NCBI GenBank assembly: GCA_963810195.1 | Contig: CAWEMO010000009.1 | Span: 115,073 to 179,072, forward strand | Length of the DNA: 64,000 bases | Direction of reading: 5' to 3' | From: Chersky-840 sp963810195 | GTDB taxonomy: Bacteria > Actinomycetota > Acidimicrobiia > Acidimicrobiales > UBA8190 | In this document: positions 52,068 to 60,598 of the stretch, one piece after another | Layout: every line of letters begins with the position of its first letter | How positions within the stretch are numbered: the stretch's first letter is position 1 | The notes under the pieces: generated by a model | What the model saw: the letters and a program-made list of their open reading frames with translations, nothing else | The model's database searches: none | What the model was told of the DNA's origin: nothing | Position numbers and translations under genes: made by a program

Positions 52068-53822
52068 TCAGGCGCCGAGGGGGAGGGGGAACTTCTCGAC
52101 CAGCTCGTGGGCGGGCACGGGCCGGGAGAACAGGTACCCCTGGGCGAAGTCGCAGTCGAGGCGCACCAGGGCGTCGAGCTGGCGCTCGGTCTCCACCCCC
52201 TCGGCGATGACCTGCAGCCCGAGGGCATGGGCCAGCTTGACCACGGCGGCCACGATCTCGGCGCCCCCCTGATCGGCGCCGAGCTCGTCGACGAAGCTCT
52301 TGTCGATCTTCAGGATGTCGAGGGGGAAACGCTGGAGGTGGCTCAGCGAGGAGTACCCCGTCCCGAAGTCGTCGATGGCGAGGGTGACGCCGAGGTCCTT
52401 CAGGGCCTGGAGCACCCGCAGGGCCGAGGCGGCGTCGCGCATGAGGGCGCTCTCAGTGATCTCGAGGGTCAGGTTGGCCGGCGGCAACCCGGTGTCGTCC
52501 AGGATCCGTTCCACGGTCGAGATGATCTCGGGGTGGTCGATCTGGCGGGCCGACAGGTTCACCTCGACCGCGCCCCGGGGCCCGCCGAAGCGGCCGGCGC
52601 GCCACATGCACAGCTGCCGGCACGCCTCGTGGAGCACCCAGGCACCGATGGGGATGATCAGGCCGCTCTCCTCGGCGACGGGGATGAACCGGTTGGGGGC
52701 CATCAGACCGTGTTCGGGATGCTCCCAACGCAACAGGGCCTCGACCCCGACGGCCCGGGCGCCGTGGATCTCCACCACCGGCTGGTAGAAGAGGCGCAGC
52801 TCGCGACGCTCGAGGGCCCGGTGCAGCGAGTGCTCGGTGTGCATGCGGTCGAGCACTCGCATGCGCATGACCTCGCCGAACACCTCGACGGTCCCGCCAC
52901 CGCGTTTTTTGGCCTGGTACATCGCCGCGTCGGCGTTGGAGAGCAAGGGCGTGGCCTCCGACACGCGCGCGCTGGTGCAGGCCACACCGATGCTGGCCGT
53001 GAGGAAGACCTCGCCCTCGCCGGCCGCGATCGGGGCCTGCAGGGCGTGCAGCACCCGCCGGGCGTAGGAGACGGCGTCGGTCTCGGCCTCGTCCCCGTCG
53101 AAGAGGACCAGGAATTCGTCGCCACCGAGCCGGGCGATGACGTCGGCCGTGCCGTCGGCGGCCTCGAGGCGCCCCGCCACCGCCACCAGCACCTCGTCGC
53201 CGACCTCGTGGCCGAGCCCGTCGTTGATGGCCTTGAAGCGGTCGAGGTCGAGCACGAGCACGGCCACCGAGCCCGGAACGCTCTTCCCCTTGGCCAGCGC
53301 GTAGGCGAGGCGGTAGGTGAACAGGGTCCGGTTGGGCAGGCCCGTCAGCGAGTCGTACAGATAGGCGTGCGCCAGGGCTTCTTCGGCCGCCTTGTCCTCG
53401 TGCTGGTCGTAGAGGAAGCCGCCGATGCGCAGGTCGTCCCCGGACCCGACGATGTAGGCCGACCCCAGGACCTGGACCTCGTACCCCTCGCGGTGCAGCA
53501 GGTCGAGCTGGCGCGGTCGCGTCCGCCCCATGGCGCGCATGGAACGACACGCGGCACCGAGCCCGTCGAGCACGGCGGCGCGATGGCGCTCGGGGATCAG
53601 GAATTCGGTGACGCTCCGGCCGAGCACCTCGTCGCGCGACCAGCCGAAGAGCACCTCGGACTGGCGGTTCCACTCCGTGAGCACGCCGTCGGCATCGGTC
53701 TCGACGAAGGCGTCGCGCGCCATGTCGAGCACGTGCTCGATGCGCGACGGCGCACCGGTCGTCGGGGCCTGCCCGGAATGGAGGTCGGTCTCCGCCGAGA
53801 TGTTGCGCACCCGGTCTTGCAC
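52068..53822 (-). CDS. PAS-GGDEF-EAL c-di-GMP signalling protein
   Basis: About 584 residues from GTG 53822 with AAAAGGGG upstream. An upstream GTG at 54017 exists but the promoter lies in between. Order: PAS (RDAFVETDADGVLTEWNRQS), GGDEF (YDSLTGLPNRTLFTY, ARLGGDEFLVLF) and EAL (GVEALLRWEHPEHG, LTLEITESALM, AIDDFGTGYSSLSHL, IDKSFV, IAEGVE). Both catalytic motifs are intact; the I-site RxxD is missing from the cyclase half (GTAD). It may be bifunctional. No membrane helix, so it is soluble. Confidence 0.93.
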   Translation of the reverse strand: MQDRVRNISAETDLHSGQAPTTGAPSRIEHVLDMARDAFVETDADGVLTEWNRQSEVLFGWSRDEVLGRSVTEFLIPERHRAAVLDGLGAACRSMRAMGRTRPRQLDLLHREGYEVQVLGSAYIVGSGDDLRIGGFLYDQHEDKAAEEALAHAYLYDSLTGLPNRTLFTYRLAYALAKGKSVPGSVAVLVLDLDRFKAINDGLGHEVGDEVLVAVAGRLEAADGTADVIARLGGDEFLVLFDGDEAETDAVSYARRVLHALQAPIAAGEGEVFLTASIGVACTSARVSEATPLLSNADAAMYQAKKRGGGTVEVFGEVMRMRVLDRMHTEHSLHRALERRELRLFYQPVVEIHGARAVGVEALLRWEHPEHGLMAPNRFIPVAEESGLIIPIGAWVLHEACRQLCMWRAGRFGGPRGAVEVNLSARQIDHPEIISTVERILDDTGLPPANLTLEITESALMRDAASALRVLQALKDLGVTLAIDDFGTGYSSLSHLQRFPLDILKIDKSFVDELGADQGGAEIVAAVVKLAHALGLQVIAEGVETERQLDALVRLDCDFAQGYLFSRPVPAHELVEKFPLPLGA

Positions 53823-53945
53823 CCTCGAACCCCTTTTGGCGTGGTCGGTGTCGTGCGCAGCAGCCGTGTGCGGTCGCGCACGCGTGAGAAGGTCGTCGAC
53901 GGGCGCCCGGCTCCCTGCAGAGGAGGCGGCAGGGCCGAGCGCGTC

Positions 53946-53975
53946 ATGGTATGCAGCTGTGCTTTCTGTGGTCAA
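53946..53975 (-). promoter_or_regulatory. Promoter of the GGDEF-EAL gene
   Basis: Minus-strand TTGACC (53970-53975), 18-bp spacer, TACCAT (53946-53951) in a locally AT-rich patch. It lies about 125 bp before the chosen start and argues against the longer N-terminus. Confidence 0.7.
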
Positions 53976-54150
53976 TGCGGCAGTTGTGAAAATAGTGAAG
54001 ACCCAGGCGGGTTTCACGGATACTGTTCGTTTTCCTCACTGTCCGTAGTCGGCCGACCTGTCTCGGGAGGCTCCCCCAATCGGGCCCGGACAGCCGGAGG
54101 TCGCCCCCACGGTGGGGGGGCCGGCGCCACCGTTCCGGTACGGTGCCGCT

Positions 54151-55194
54151 GTGGTCGTCGTCACCGGTGTGCTCCAGAAAGAGGCATGGGACCGCGACGT
54201 CATGCCTCCGGTGGAGCAGGTGCGCCCGGGCGTGTGGTCGATCCCCGTGCCCATCCCGGACAACCCGTTGCGCTACGTGCTCGTGTACGCCTTCGAGCTC
54301 GACAACGGCATCGCCATCGTCGACGCGGGGTGGAACACCGAGGACGCCTGGTCGGCGCTCAACACCGGCCTGATCGAAGCGGGCGGCTCCATCGCCGACG
54401 TGCGGGCGGTGCTGGTGACCCACATCCACCCCGACCACTACGGGCTGGCGGGCCGGGTGCGCGAGGAGTCCGGGGCGTGGATCGGCCTGCATCCCGCCGA
54501 CGCCGAGATGCTCGAGGCGCGCTACATCGAGACCGACGACCTCCTGGCCCGTATGCGCGAGTTCCTCCAGGACGCCGGGGTCCCGCCCACCAAGCTCCCC
54601 GACCTCAACTTCGCCTCGATGATGATCCGCGGCCAGGTCACCATGGCGGTGCCCGACGTCCTGTTCGAGGACGGCCGGCGCGTGGACGTCCCGGGGTGGG
54701 ACCTCGAGACGGTGTGGACGCCGGGACACTCCCCCGGACACGTCTGCTTCTACAGCGAGCAGCACCGGTTCCTGCTGTCGGGCGACCACGTGCTGCCCCG
54801 CATCACCCCCAACATCGGCGTGCACACCCAGCAGTTCCCCAACCCGCTCGGCGAATACCTCGAATCGTTGCTCAAGGTGCACAACCTCGAAGTCGACGAG
54901 GTGTTCCCCGCCCACGAGTACCGGTTCTCGGACCTGAAGGGCCGCCTCGACGACATCATCATTCACCACGCCGACCGCCTGGCCGAGATCGAGCGGATCA
55001 TCGGCGAGCACCCCGGATCCACGGCGTGGGACATCTCGGTGGCGCTCAGGTGGTCGCGCCCGTGGCACGAGATCGCCGACTTCATGCAGCGCGCCGCGGT
55101 GGGCGAGACCATCGCCCACATCGTGCTGCTCGAGAACCACCAACGGGTGCGCCGCGAAGGGGCCAACCCGTCGCGCTTCTACCCTCCCGACTGA
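54151..55194 (+). CDS. MBL-fold metallo-hydrolase
   Basis: About 347 residues. Zinc motif THIHPDHYG (HxHxDH), then GHSPGHVCF, GDHVLPRITP and PAHEYRFSDL complete the di-metal site. A ~120-residue C-terminal helical domain follows, as in the RNase Z/lactonase-like subfamily with an extension. The start is uncertain (GTG 54112, 54151 or ATG 54199). Neighbouring c-di-GMP protein is divergent. Substrate unknown; glyoxalase, lactonase or hydrolase are all open. Confidence 0.88.
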   Translation: MVVVTGVLQKEAWDRDVMPPVEQVRPGVWSIPVPIPDNPLRYVLVYAFELDNGIAIVDAGWNTEDAWSALNTGLIEAGGSIADVRAVLVTHIHPDHYGLAGRVREESGAWIGLHPADAEMLEARYIETDDLLARMREFLQDAGVPPTKLPDLNFASMMIRGQVTMAVPDVLFEDGRRVDVPGWDLETVWTPGHSPGHVCFYSEQHRFLLSGDHVLPRITPNIGVHTQQFPNPLGEYLESLLKVHNLEVDEVFPAHEYRFSDLKGRLDDIIIHHADRLAEIERIIGEHPGSTAWDISVALRWSRPWHEIADFMQRAAVGETIAHIVLLENHQRVRREGANPSRFYPPD

Positions 55195-55212
55195 CCGTAG
55201 GCCCCGCCGGCG

Positions 55213-55851
55213 TCAGGGGGTGCCGTCGACTCCGGGTGCGCCCTCGACTCCGGGCGCAGCCCCGCCCCACTTGCGGCTCTGGCGACGGCGGCGCACGACG
55301 ACGTAGACGATCACGGCCGCCACCACGACACCGAGGATCGCCAGCGAGTAGATCCCCACGGTCCTCGCCACCGCCGCGTACGACGTGCCCGCCGCGTACC
55401 CGATGAGCACGTACGTCGTCCCCCACAAGATGCCGCCCATCGCGTTGTAGGCGAGGAACGTGCGGTAGCGCATGCCGCTCATGCCCGACAGCCCGGGGAC
55501 CAGCGCACGGGCCAGCGCCACCCACCGTCCCAGGAACACCGCCGGGCCGCCCCGGCGCGCCAGGAGGGCCTGGCCCCGGTTGACGCCGGGATGACCGCGC
55601 AACGGGCGGTGCTCGACGAGCCAGGGCCCGAGGACCTTGCCCACCTCGTAGCCCACCGAGTCACCGACGATGGCGCACGCCACCACCACCGCCAGCATGA
55701 GCACGAGGTTCACGTGGTGCAGCGAGGCGAGAACCCCGCCGATGAGCGCGGCCGTCTCGCCGGGGATGACGAAGCCGAGCAGCACGGCCGCCTCGCCGAA
55801 GACGAGCAGACCGCACACCACGTAGGCCACCGGCCCGTGGAAGTGCTCCAA
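55213..55851 (-). CDS. DedA family membrane protein
   Basis: 212 residues: LLVFGEAAVLLGFVIPGET is the conserved DedA start, VGYEVGKVLGPWL and GRWVALARALVPGLSGM carry the GRF-like RxxxP motif of the SNARE-associated fold. Four to five helices, then a basic tail. TTG 55851 is used as start; an upstream in-frame codon is possible. DedA proteins are proposed undecaprenyl-phosphate flippases. Confidence 0.88.
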   Translation of the reverse strand: MEHFHGPVAYVVCGLLVFGEAAVLLGFVIPGETAALIGGVLASLHHVNLVLMLAVVVACAIVGDSVGYEVGKVLGPWLVEHRPLRGHPGVNRGQALLARRGGPAVFLGRWVALARALVPGLSGMSGMRYRTFLAYNAMGGILWGTTYVLIGYAAGTSYAAVARTVGIYSLAILGVVVAAVIVYVVVRRRRQSRKWGGAAPGVEGAPGVDGTP

Positions 55852-55906
55852 CCACGACCCGATGCTTGCGATCAGGGTCGAGCCCCCTGACCGGGACGTG
55901 CGGCGA

Positions 55907-56338
55907 TCAGCGGGACCAGGGGGTCCACGAGGCGCTCACCCAGGTCCGGCGCCGGCAGGCGGGACAGGTCATGAACCGGGTGTAGCCCCGACCCGGCCGC
56001 CACAGCCAGATGGGCAGGTGCAGCATCAGGAACTCCGACACGTGGACGTCCGAGCGCGCCCCGCAGGTGGCGCAGTCGACGGTGATCGAGCTGAGGATCC
56101 CCCGCATGCCACCCGATGCCGGCGTGCGAGGCAGGTGGGACCTGCCGGGCGCGTGCTGCGGGGCACGTTCGAAAGGGGCGACGGGGCGGGCGGTGACCGC
56201 GGCGCGCGCCTCGTCGGAGAACAGCGCGTACTTCCCCGGCACGTCGCGCTCGGCGGCCCGGCGCGGCCCGGTCTCGTCGCGCTCGGCCGGCGCCCAGAAC
56301 AGGGCCCGCTTGCCGAGTGGGTCCGGCGCGTCGGTCAC
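55907..56338 (-). CDS. Zinc-ribbon protein of a ParA-linked actinobacterial family
   Basis: 143 residues from GTG 56338. A disordered N-terminal part (GKRALFWAPA, GKYALFSDEA, two similar 'KxALF' motifs) leads to a C-terminal zinc ribbon with CATCG and CPACRRRTW. I recall such 'KRALF...CxRC...CPACRRRTW' proteins near ParA in actinobacteria, with unknown function. It begins 29 bp after the ParA stop. Confidence 0.7.
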   Translation of the reverse strand: MTDAPDPLGKRALFWAPAERDETGPRRAAERDVPGKYALFSDEARAAVTARPVAPFERAPQHAPGRSHLPRTPASGGMRGILSSITVDCATCGARSDVHVSEFLMLHLPIWLWRPGRGYTRFMTCPACRRRTWVSASWTPWSR

Positions 56339-56367
56339 AAGGTTGCCCGGAGTCTCTGCCGGCGCGC

Positions 56368-57144
56368 TCAGCGGGCCGGACGCAGATCGGCGTCGAGCTC
56401 GCGGGCGATGGCGCGGTACGCCTCGGCGCCCGGTGACGTGGGGGCGTGCTGCAGGATGCAGCGGCCCTGGGCGGGCGCCTCGGCGAAGCGGATGGACTTG
56501 CGCACGGGCGGCTCCAGCACCGCCAGGCCGTAGCGGGCCTTCACGTCGTCGAGCACGGCCTTGCCGTGCCGGGTGTGCGGGTCGTACATGGTGGCGATGA
56601 TGCCGCGCACCTCGAGATCGGCGTTGGCGAACATGCGCACGTCGTCGATGGTCTCGAGCAGCTGCCCCACGCCGCGGTGGCTGAGCGCCTCGCACTGCAG
56701 GGGGATGAGCACCTCGTGCGCGGCGGTGAGCCCGTTGATGGTGAGCACGCCGAGCGAGGGGGGGCAGTCGATGAGGATCATGTCGTACTCGTCGGCCACG
56801 GTGCCGAGCGCCAGGGCGAGGACGTGCTCACGACCCGTGCGGGTGAGCAGGTGCACCTCGGAGCCGGCGAGGTCGATGGTGGCGGGGAGGATGTCGAGGC
56901 CTTCGACGCTCGTCACGATGCGGCGCGCGTCGGCGGCCTTCATCTTGCGCACGAACACGTCGTGCAGGGACTGGTGCAGGTTCTCGGGGTCGATGCCGAC
57001 CGAGTAGGTCAGACACGCCTGGGGGTCGAGGTCGACGAGGAGCACCCGCCGTCCCATCTCCGCCAACGCGAAGCCCAGGGCGTGCACCGTCGTCGTCTTG
57101 GCGACGCCCCCCTTCTGGTTGGCTACCGCCACGATGCGCGCCAC
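56368..57144 (-). CDS. ParA family ATPase, orphan
   Basis: 258 residues. Deviant Walker A KGGVAKTTTVHALG, VLLVDLDPQACLTY, Walker B-like MILIDCPPSLGVL, and IPLQCEALSHRG. No ParB, parS or partition origin is nearby and the next gene is a zinc-ribbon protein, so it is not a standard chromosome partition operon. It may position a cell component. Normal length and complete. Confidence 0.92.
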   Translation of the reverse strand: MARIVAVANQKGGVAKTTTVHALGFALAEMGRRVLLVDLDPQACLTYSVGIDPENLHQSLHDVFVRKMKAADARRIVTSVEGLDILPATIDLAGSEVHLLTRTGREHVLALALGTVADEYDMILIDCPPSLGVLTINGLTAAHEVLIPLQCEALSHRGVGQLLETIDDVRMFANADLEVRGIIATMYDPHTRHGKAVLDDVKARYGLAVLEPPVRKSIRFAEAPAQGRCILQHAPTSPGAEAYRAIARELDADLRPAR

Positions 57145-57233
57145 GGGCGGAGTCTAAGGCACCCGGTCACCCCGGTCGCATGTGGGGCTGGCGGCGCCCG
57201 GGCGCGCCGAGGGGGGCGCCGGGACGACGGTGC

Positions 57234-57707
57234 TCAGATGCCGGAGGGGGGCTCGGCGTCGGTGAGCTTGGCCAGGAGGGTGCGCAGGCGCAGCACCTCG
57301 GTCGTGGACAGGACGTCGAACGACGCCGGTGGCTCCCCGAGGATCTTGCGGGCCTGGGCCAGCGCTTCGATCCCGGCTCCGGACAGCGCGACCATCTTCA
57401 CTCTGCGATCGGTGGGGTGCGACTGGCGCTCGGCGAAGCCGGCGGCCTCGAGGCCATCCACCAGCGAGGTCACGTACGAAGGGTCGCAGCGGAAGTAGTC
57501 GGCGAGGTCCCGCATGGGGACGGGGTGGTCCGGCGTCAGCTTGAGGAGGGTCTTGAGCCCACCGGGAGCGAGCCCCGTGGCGTCGCAGGCCTCGTGGAAG
57601 CGCATCTGGCCCTCGCGCTCGAACACCAGGCTGTAGAGCGCCCGCCAGGCGTCCCCGGCTGCCGCCTCGCGCTCCCCGCCCTGTACGGGTCCCCCATCAC
57701 TTGACAT
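57234..57707 (-). CDS. MarR family transcriptional regulator
   Basis: 157 residues with a winged helix: ATGLAPGGLKTLLKLTPDHP, recognition region FRCDPSYVTSLVDGLEAAG, wing SHPTDRRVKMVAL. Divergent from an MFS exporter with a 69-bp intergenic region in which the two promoters overlap, so it probably represses both and is released by a transported compound. Confidence 0.92.
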   Translation of the reverse strand: MSSDGGPVQGGEREAAAGDAWRALYSLVFEREGQMRFHEACDATGLAPGGLKTLLKLTPDHPVPMRDLADYFRCDPSYVTSLVDGLEAAGFAERQSHPTDRRVKMVALSGAGIEALAQARKILGEPPASFDVLSTTEVLRLRTLLAKLTDAEPPSGI

Positions 57708-57728
57708 ATTTAGACCTTTTAGTAACCT
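57701..57728 (+). promoter_or_regulatory. Promoter of the MFS gene, overlapping MarR start
   Basis: TTGACA (57701-57706), 16-bp spacer, TAACCT (57723-57728). The -35 box overlaps the MarR start codon and the -10 box overlaps the MarR -10 on the other strand. Confidence 0.6.
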
Positions 57729-57753
57729 TAACCATCTCGAGGACCATTCTCAA
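57725..57753 (-). promoter_or_regulatory. Promoter of the MarR gene
   Basis: Minus-strand TTGAGA (57748-57753), 17-bp spacer, TAAGGT (57725-57730). Overlaps the exporter promoter, so one bound regulator would shut both. AAAAGG precedes the MarR start. Confidence 0.65.
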
Positions 57754-57776
57754 CCTTTGACTGGAGTCTACAACCG

Positions 57777-59270
57777 ATGGGTCACGAGGGTGCTGACCAG
57801 GGACTGACCGAACACAGCCACGCCGGGCTGGCGCTCGTGCTCATCTGTGCGGTCCAGATGATGGTGATCCTCGACGGCACCATCGTGAACATCGCCCTGC
57901 CCTCGATCCAGCACCAGCTCCACTTCTCGGCTCCGGGCCTCGAGTGGGTGATCACCGCCTACGCGCTCACCTTCGGGGGGCTGCTGCTGCTGGGCGGGCG
58001 CAGCGGGGACCTCTTCGGCCGGCGCCGGATGTTCACCATCGGCGTGATCATCTTCACCGCCGCATCGCTGCTGGGCGGGTTCGCCACCGACCAGCTGTGG
58101 CTGATCGCGGCCCGGGTGGCCCAGGGCGTGGGCGGCGCCATCGCCTCGCCCACCGCGCTGGCCCTGATCCAGAACACCTACCCCGAGGGCCCGAAGCGCT
58201 CGCGCGCCATGGGCGTGTACGCGGCCATGTCGGGGGCGGGCGGCTCGCTCGGGCTGCTCCTCGGAGGCATCCTCACCGACGTGGCGTCGTGGCGCTGGGT
58301 GCTGTTCGTGAACGTGCCCATCGGGTTGTCCGTCGCCATCCTGGCGCCGCGGGTGCTGGGCACCACGCCCACCCGGCGCGGGCGCCTCGACCTCCCCGGC
58401 GCCCTGTCGGTGACCCTCGGCATGGCCTCGCTCGTCTACGGGCTGTCGCGCGCCGCGACGGCGGGATGGGCCGACCACTACACGCTCACCGCGCTGGGCG
58501 CGGCGGTGATCCTGCTCGCCACGTTCGTGACCATCGAGGTCAGGAGCCCCCACGCGCTGATGCCGCTGCACATCTTCTCGGACCGCAACCGGGCCGGCTC
58601 CTACGTCATCATGCTGTGCCTGGCCGCAGCCATGTTCGCCACCTTCTTCTTCATGACCCAGTTCGTCCAGAACGTGCTCGGCTACAGCCCGCTCAAGGCC
58701 GGGGTCGCCTTCCTGCCCATGACCATCGGCATCGGCGGCACCGCCAACATCGTGTCGCGCCTGGTGGGCAAGATCGGTCCACGGCGGCCCATGACGATCG
58801 GCCCGCTGCTGGTCACCGGAGGCCTGCTGTGGCTGTCGTTCGTCGGGGTCCACGCCGCCTACATCTCGATCATCGGGCCGTTGATGATCCTCGCCATCGG
58901 CATGGGGTCGACGTTCGTGCCCCTCACCCTCACCGTCATGTCCCGGGTGCCCCGGGGCGAGGCGGGGCTGGCCTCGGCCCTGCTCAACACCGGCCAGCAG
59001 ATCGGCGGGTCGCTGGGCTTGGCGGTGCTCGTGACGGTGGCGACGAGCGTCACCGACGGTCACCTGGCGTCGGTGGGACGCGTGGCCAACCACGCGCAGC
59101 ACGCCCTGGCCACCACCAGCGGCTACGACGCCGCCTTCCGGATCGGGTCGGTCATCGCCCTGGTGGCCTTCGTCCTGGCCGTGTCGGTGATCAGGGGCGG
59201 CGACCGCGCCGGGGCCAGGGCGGTCGCTCCTGTCGGCGTCGAGGCTGCGCCCGAGGCCGCCGTCGCCTGA
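57777..59270 (+). CDS. MFS drug exporter, DHA2 type
   Basis: 497 residues with about 14 helices. Helix 1 has ILDGTIVNIALPSI, loop 2-3 GGRSGDLFGRRRMF (motif A), and helix 5 GGSLGLLLGGILTD (motif C, antiporter). C-terminal tail Ala/Glu-rich. It resembles the exporter at 560-2128 in layout, but is controlled by MarR rather than TetR. Efflux of a toxic or secreted small molecule is likely. Confidence 0.92.
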   Translation: MGHEGADQGLTEHSHAGLALVLICAVQMMVILDGTIVNIALPSIQHQLHFSAPGLEWVITAYALTFGGLLLLGGRSGDLFGRRRMFTIGVIIFTAASLLGGFATDQLWLIAARVAQGVGGAIASPTALALIQNTYPEGPKRSRAMGVYAAMSGAGGSLGLLLGGILTDVASWRWVLFVNVPIGLSVAILAPRVLGTTPTRRGRLDLPGALSVTLGMASLVYGLSRAATAGWADHYTLTALGAAVILLATFVTIEVRSPHALMPLHIFSDRNRAGSYVIMLCLAAAMFATFFFMTQFVQNVLGYSPLKAGVAFLPMTIGIGGTANIVSRLVGKIGPRRPMTIGPLLVTGGLLWLSFVGVHAAYISIIGPLMILAIGMGSTFVPLTLTVMSRVPRGEAGLASALLNTGQQIGGSLGLAVLVTVATSVTDGHLASVGRVANHAQHALATTSGYDAAFRIGSVIALVAFVLAVSVIRGGDRAGARAVAPVGVEAAPEAAVA

Positions 59271-59527
59271 CAGGCCGGCGCGGCGCTGGCCGCGTCACAC
59301 GGCATTCACCGAGACTTCACACCCCGGTCCGACGCGAGCATCGACCGGTCGATCGTGGTCGAACACATGCTGGTAGGACGGGCCGTGCCGGTACTGCACC
59401 AGTGGACACGTGGCGAAACAAACGTCGTCCCGTGGCGCGAATTGCGCCATTTCTGTGATTTCGGCGTGATCGACAAGGAAGGCGCGGGTATAGCGTCCCT
59501 CGTGCACAACGGTGAGGAGTCGAGTCG

Positions 59528-60388
59528 ATGGGTGTTTCCGGCACTCGGTACTGGCCACCGTCGGCGCCCGAATTCGCGGCGGCGATCGAGGTCGAGCGTC
59601 ACGAGGCGCTCATGTGGCAGCGCTGTGTCGAAGCGGCTGCCGCCGTTGCCGGCAATCCGCTCGGTGCGGTGGTCGATCAGTCGGCAGCCGTCCCGCTGAC
59701 GGCGATGACGGCGGTGGACTCCGACGAGTTCAACCGGGTCGTCGCCCTGGGAGTCGATGCGCCCGCCACCGGCGAGACGATCGATGCGATCTTGGAGTTC
59801 TACACCCGCCTCGGACAGTCCCGGTTCCGGGTGGAGGTGGCACCGGTGGCGATGCCTGTCGAGCTGCCCCAGCGGTTGGAGGAGGCCGGGCTCCACCGGA
59901 CGCCGGTCACCGTCACCAAGCTGTGGGAGCCCCTCACCGCCACCACTCCGGCCGTCGAGGATCCCGGTGGCATCGAGGTGCGTCGGCTGGACGCGTCGGA
60001 CGCCGATGCGGTCGCCAAGCTCAACACGATCGCCTACGGGGCGTGGGACTCGGCGGTGTTGCTCGAGCCCTGGTTCGGCGCCACGGTCGGCCGGCCGGGG
60101 TTCATCTACTACGGGGCCTTCGACGACGACCGCCTGGTTGCCGCCGGTGCGGTCTTCGTCGAAGCGGACCTGGCGTGGTTCGGGTTCGCCGTCACCCATC
60201 CACGATTCCGCTCACGCAACATCCAACAGGGCCTCACCGCCCGCCGCCTGGCCGACGCCCGCGACCTGGGCTGCCGGATCGTCCACGGTGAGGTCCGCAC
60301 CGACCGCTTCGTCTCCAACCGGGCTCGGCTCTTCGAGTTCACCTACGAGAAGCCGTCGTTCCGGTCCACAGACAGCGAGGTGGCTTGA
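59528..60388 (+). CDS. GNAT family N-acetyltransferase
   Basis: 286 residues with GAGGAG upstream of ATG 59528. The N-terminal ~130 residues are of an unknown alpha/beta type. The C-terminal GNAT domain shows FIYYGAFDDDRLVAAGAVFV and WFGFAVTHPRFRSRNIQQGL, where HPRFRSRNIQQGL stands in for the usual R/Q-x-x-G-x-G/A acetyl-CoA loop. GC is a little below average. Substrate unknown. Confidence 0.75.
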   Translation: MGVSGTRYWPPSAPEFAAAIEVERHEALMWQRCVEAAAAVAGNPLGAVVDQSAAVPLTAMTAVDSDEFNRVVALGVDAPATGETIDAILEFYTRLGQSRFRVEVAPVAMPVELPQRLEEAGLHRTPVTVTKLWEPLTATTPAVEDPGGIEVRRLDASDADAVAKLNTIAYGAWDSAVLLEPWFGATVGRPGFIYYGAFDDDRLVAAGAVFVEADLAWFGFAVTHPRFRSRNIQQGLTARRLADARDLGCRIVHGEVRTDRFVSNRARLFEFTYEKPSFRSTDSEVA

Positions 60389-60527
60389 CGCCCTCCGGAT
60401 CTTGACCGTCGGGGATGTGGGGCGACCAGTCTCCCCCACCACCGCGCTCAGGCGGCGTTTGCGCATAAGACGGGGCCTGCATGATCAGCACAAGGACGAT
60501 CGCCAGCACTTGGTATTTCCGAGCCAT
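60339..60527 (-). CDS. Short exported protein, probably truncated at a join
   Basis: 62 codons from ATG 60527 with a strong AAAGGAG. The N-terminus is a clear signal peptide (MARKYQVLAIVLVLIMQAP, then SYA|Q). After about 25 residues it becomes non-descript and runs antisense into the GNAT end. It looks like the first part of an exported protein from a lower-GC genome, cut at the composition boundary. The call is tentative. Confidence 0.4.
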   Translation of the reverse strand: MARKYQVLAIVLVLIMQAPSYAQTPPERGGGGDWSPHIPDGQDPEGVKPPRCLWTGTTASRR

Positions 60528-60598
60528 CGTTACTCCTTTCCCAGCTCCCACATCGGTTCGGCCAGCGTAGGACTACAAACCTGTTACGGCGGATCAAA

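Noticed and set aside
52041..55406. 1121-residue plus-strand frame
   Set aside because: Antisense to the GGDEF-EAL gene and out of frame with the MBL gene; composition of a shadow.
59295..59558. Minus-strand 87-residue frame upstream of the GNAT gene
   Set aside because: It overlaps the GNAT start, has no good ribosome site and only moderate codon bias; it could be real but I cannot support it.
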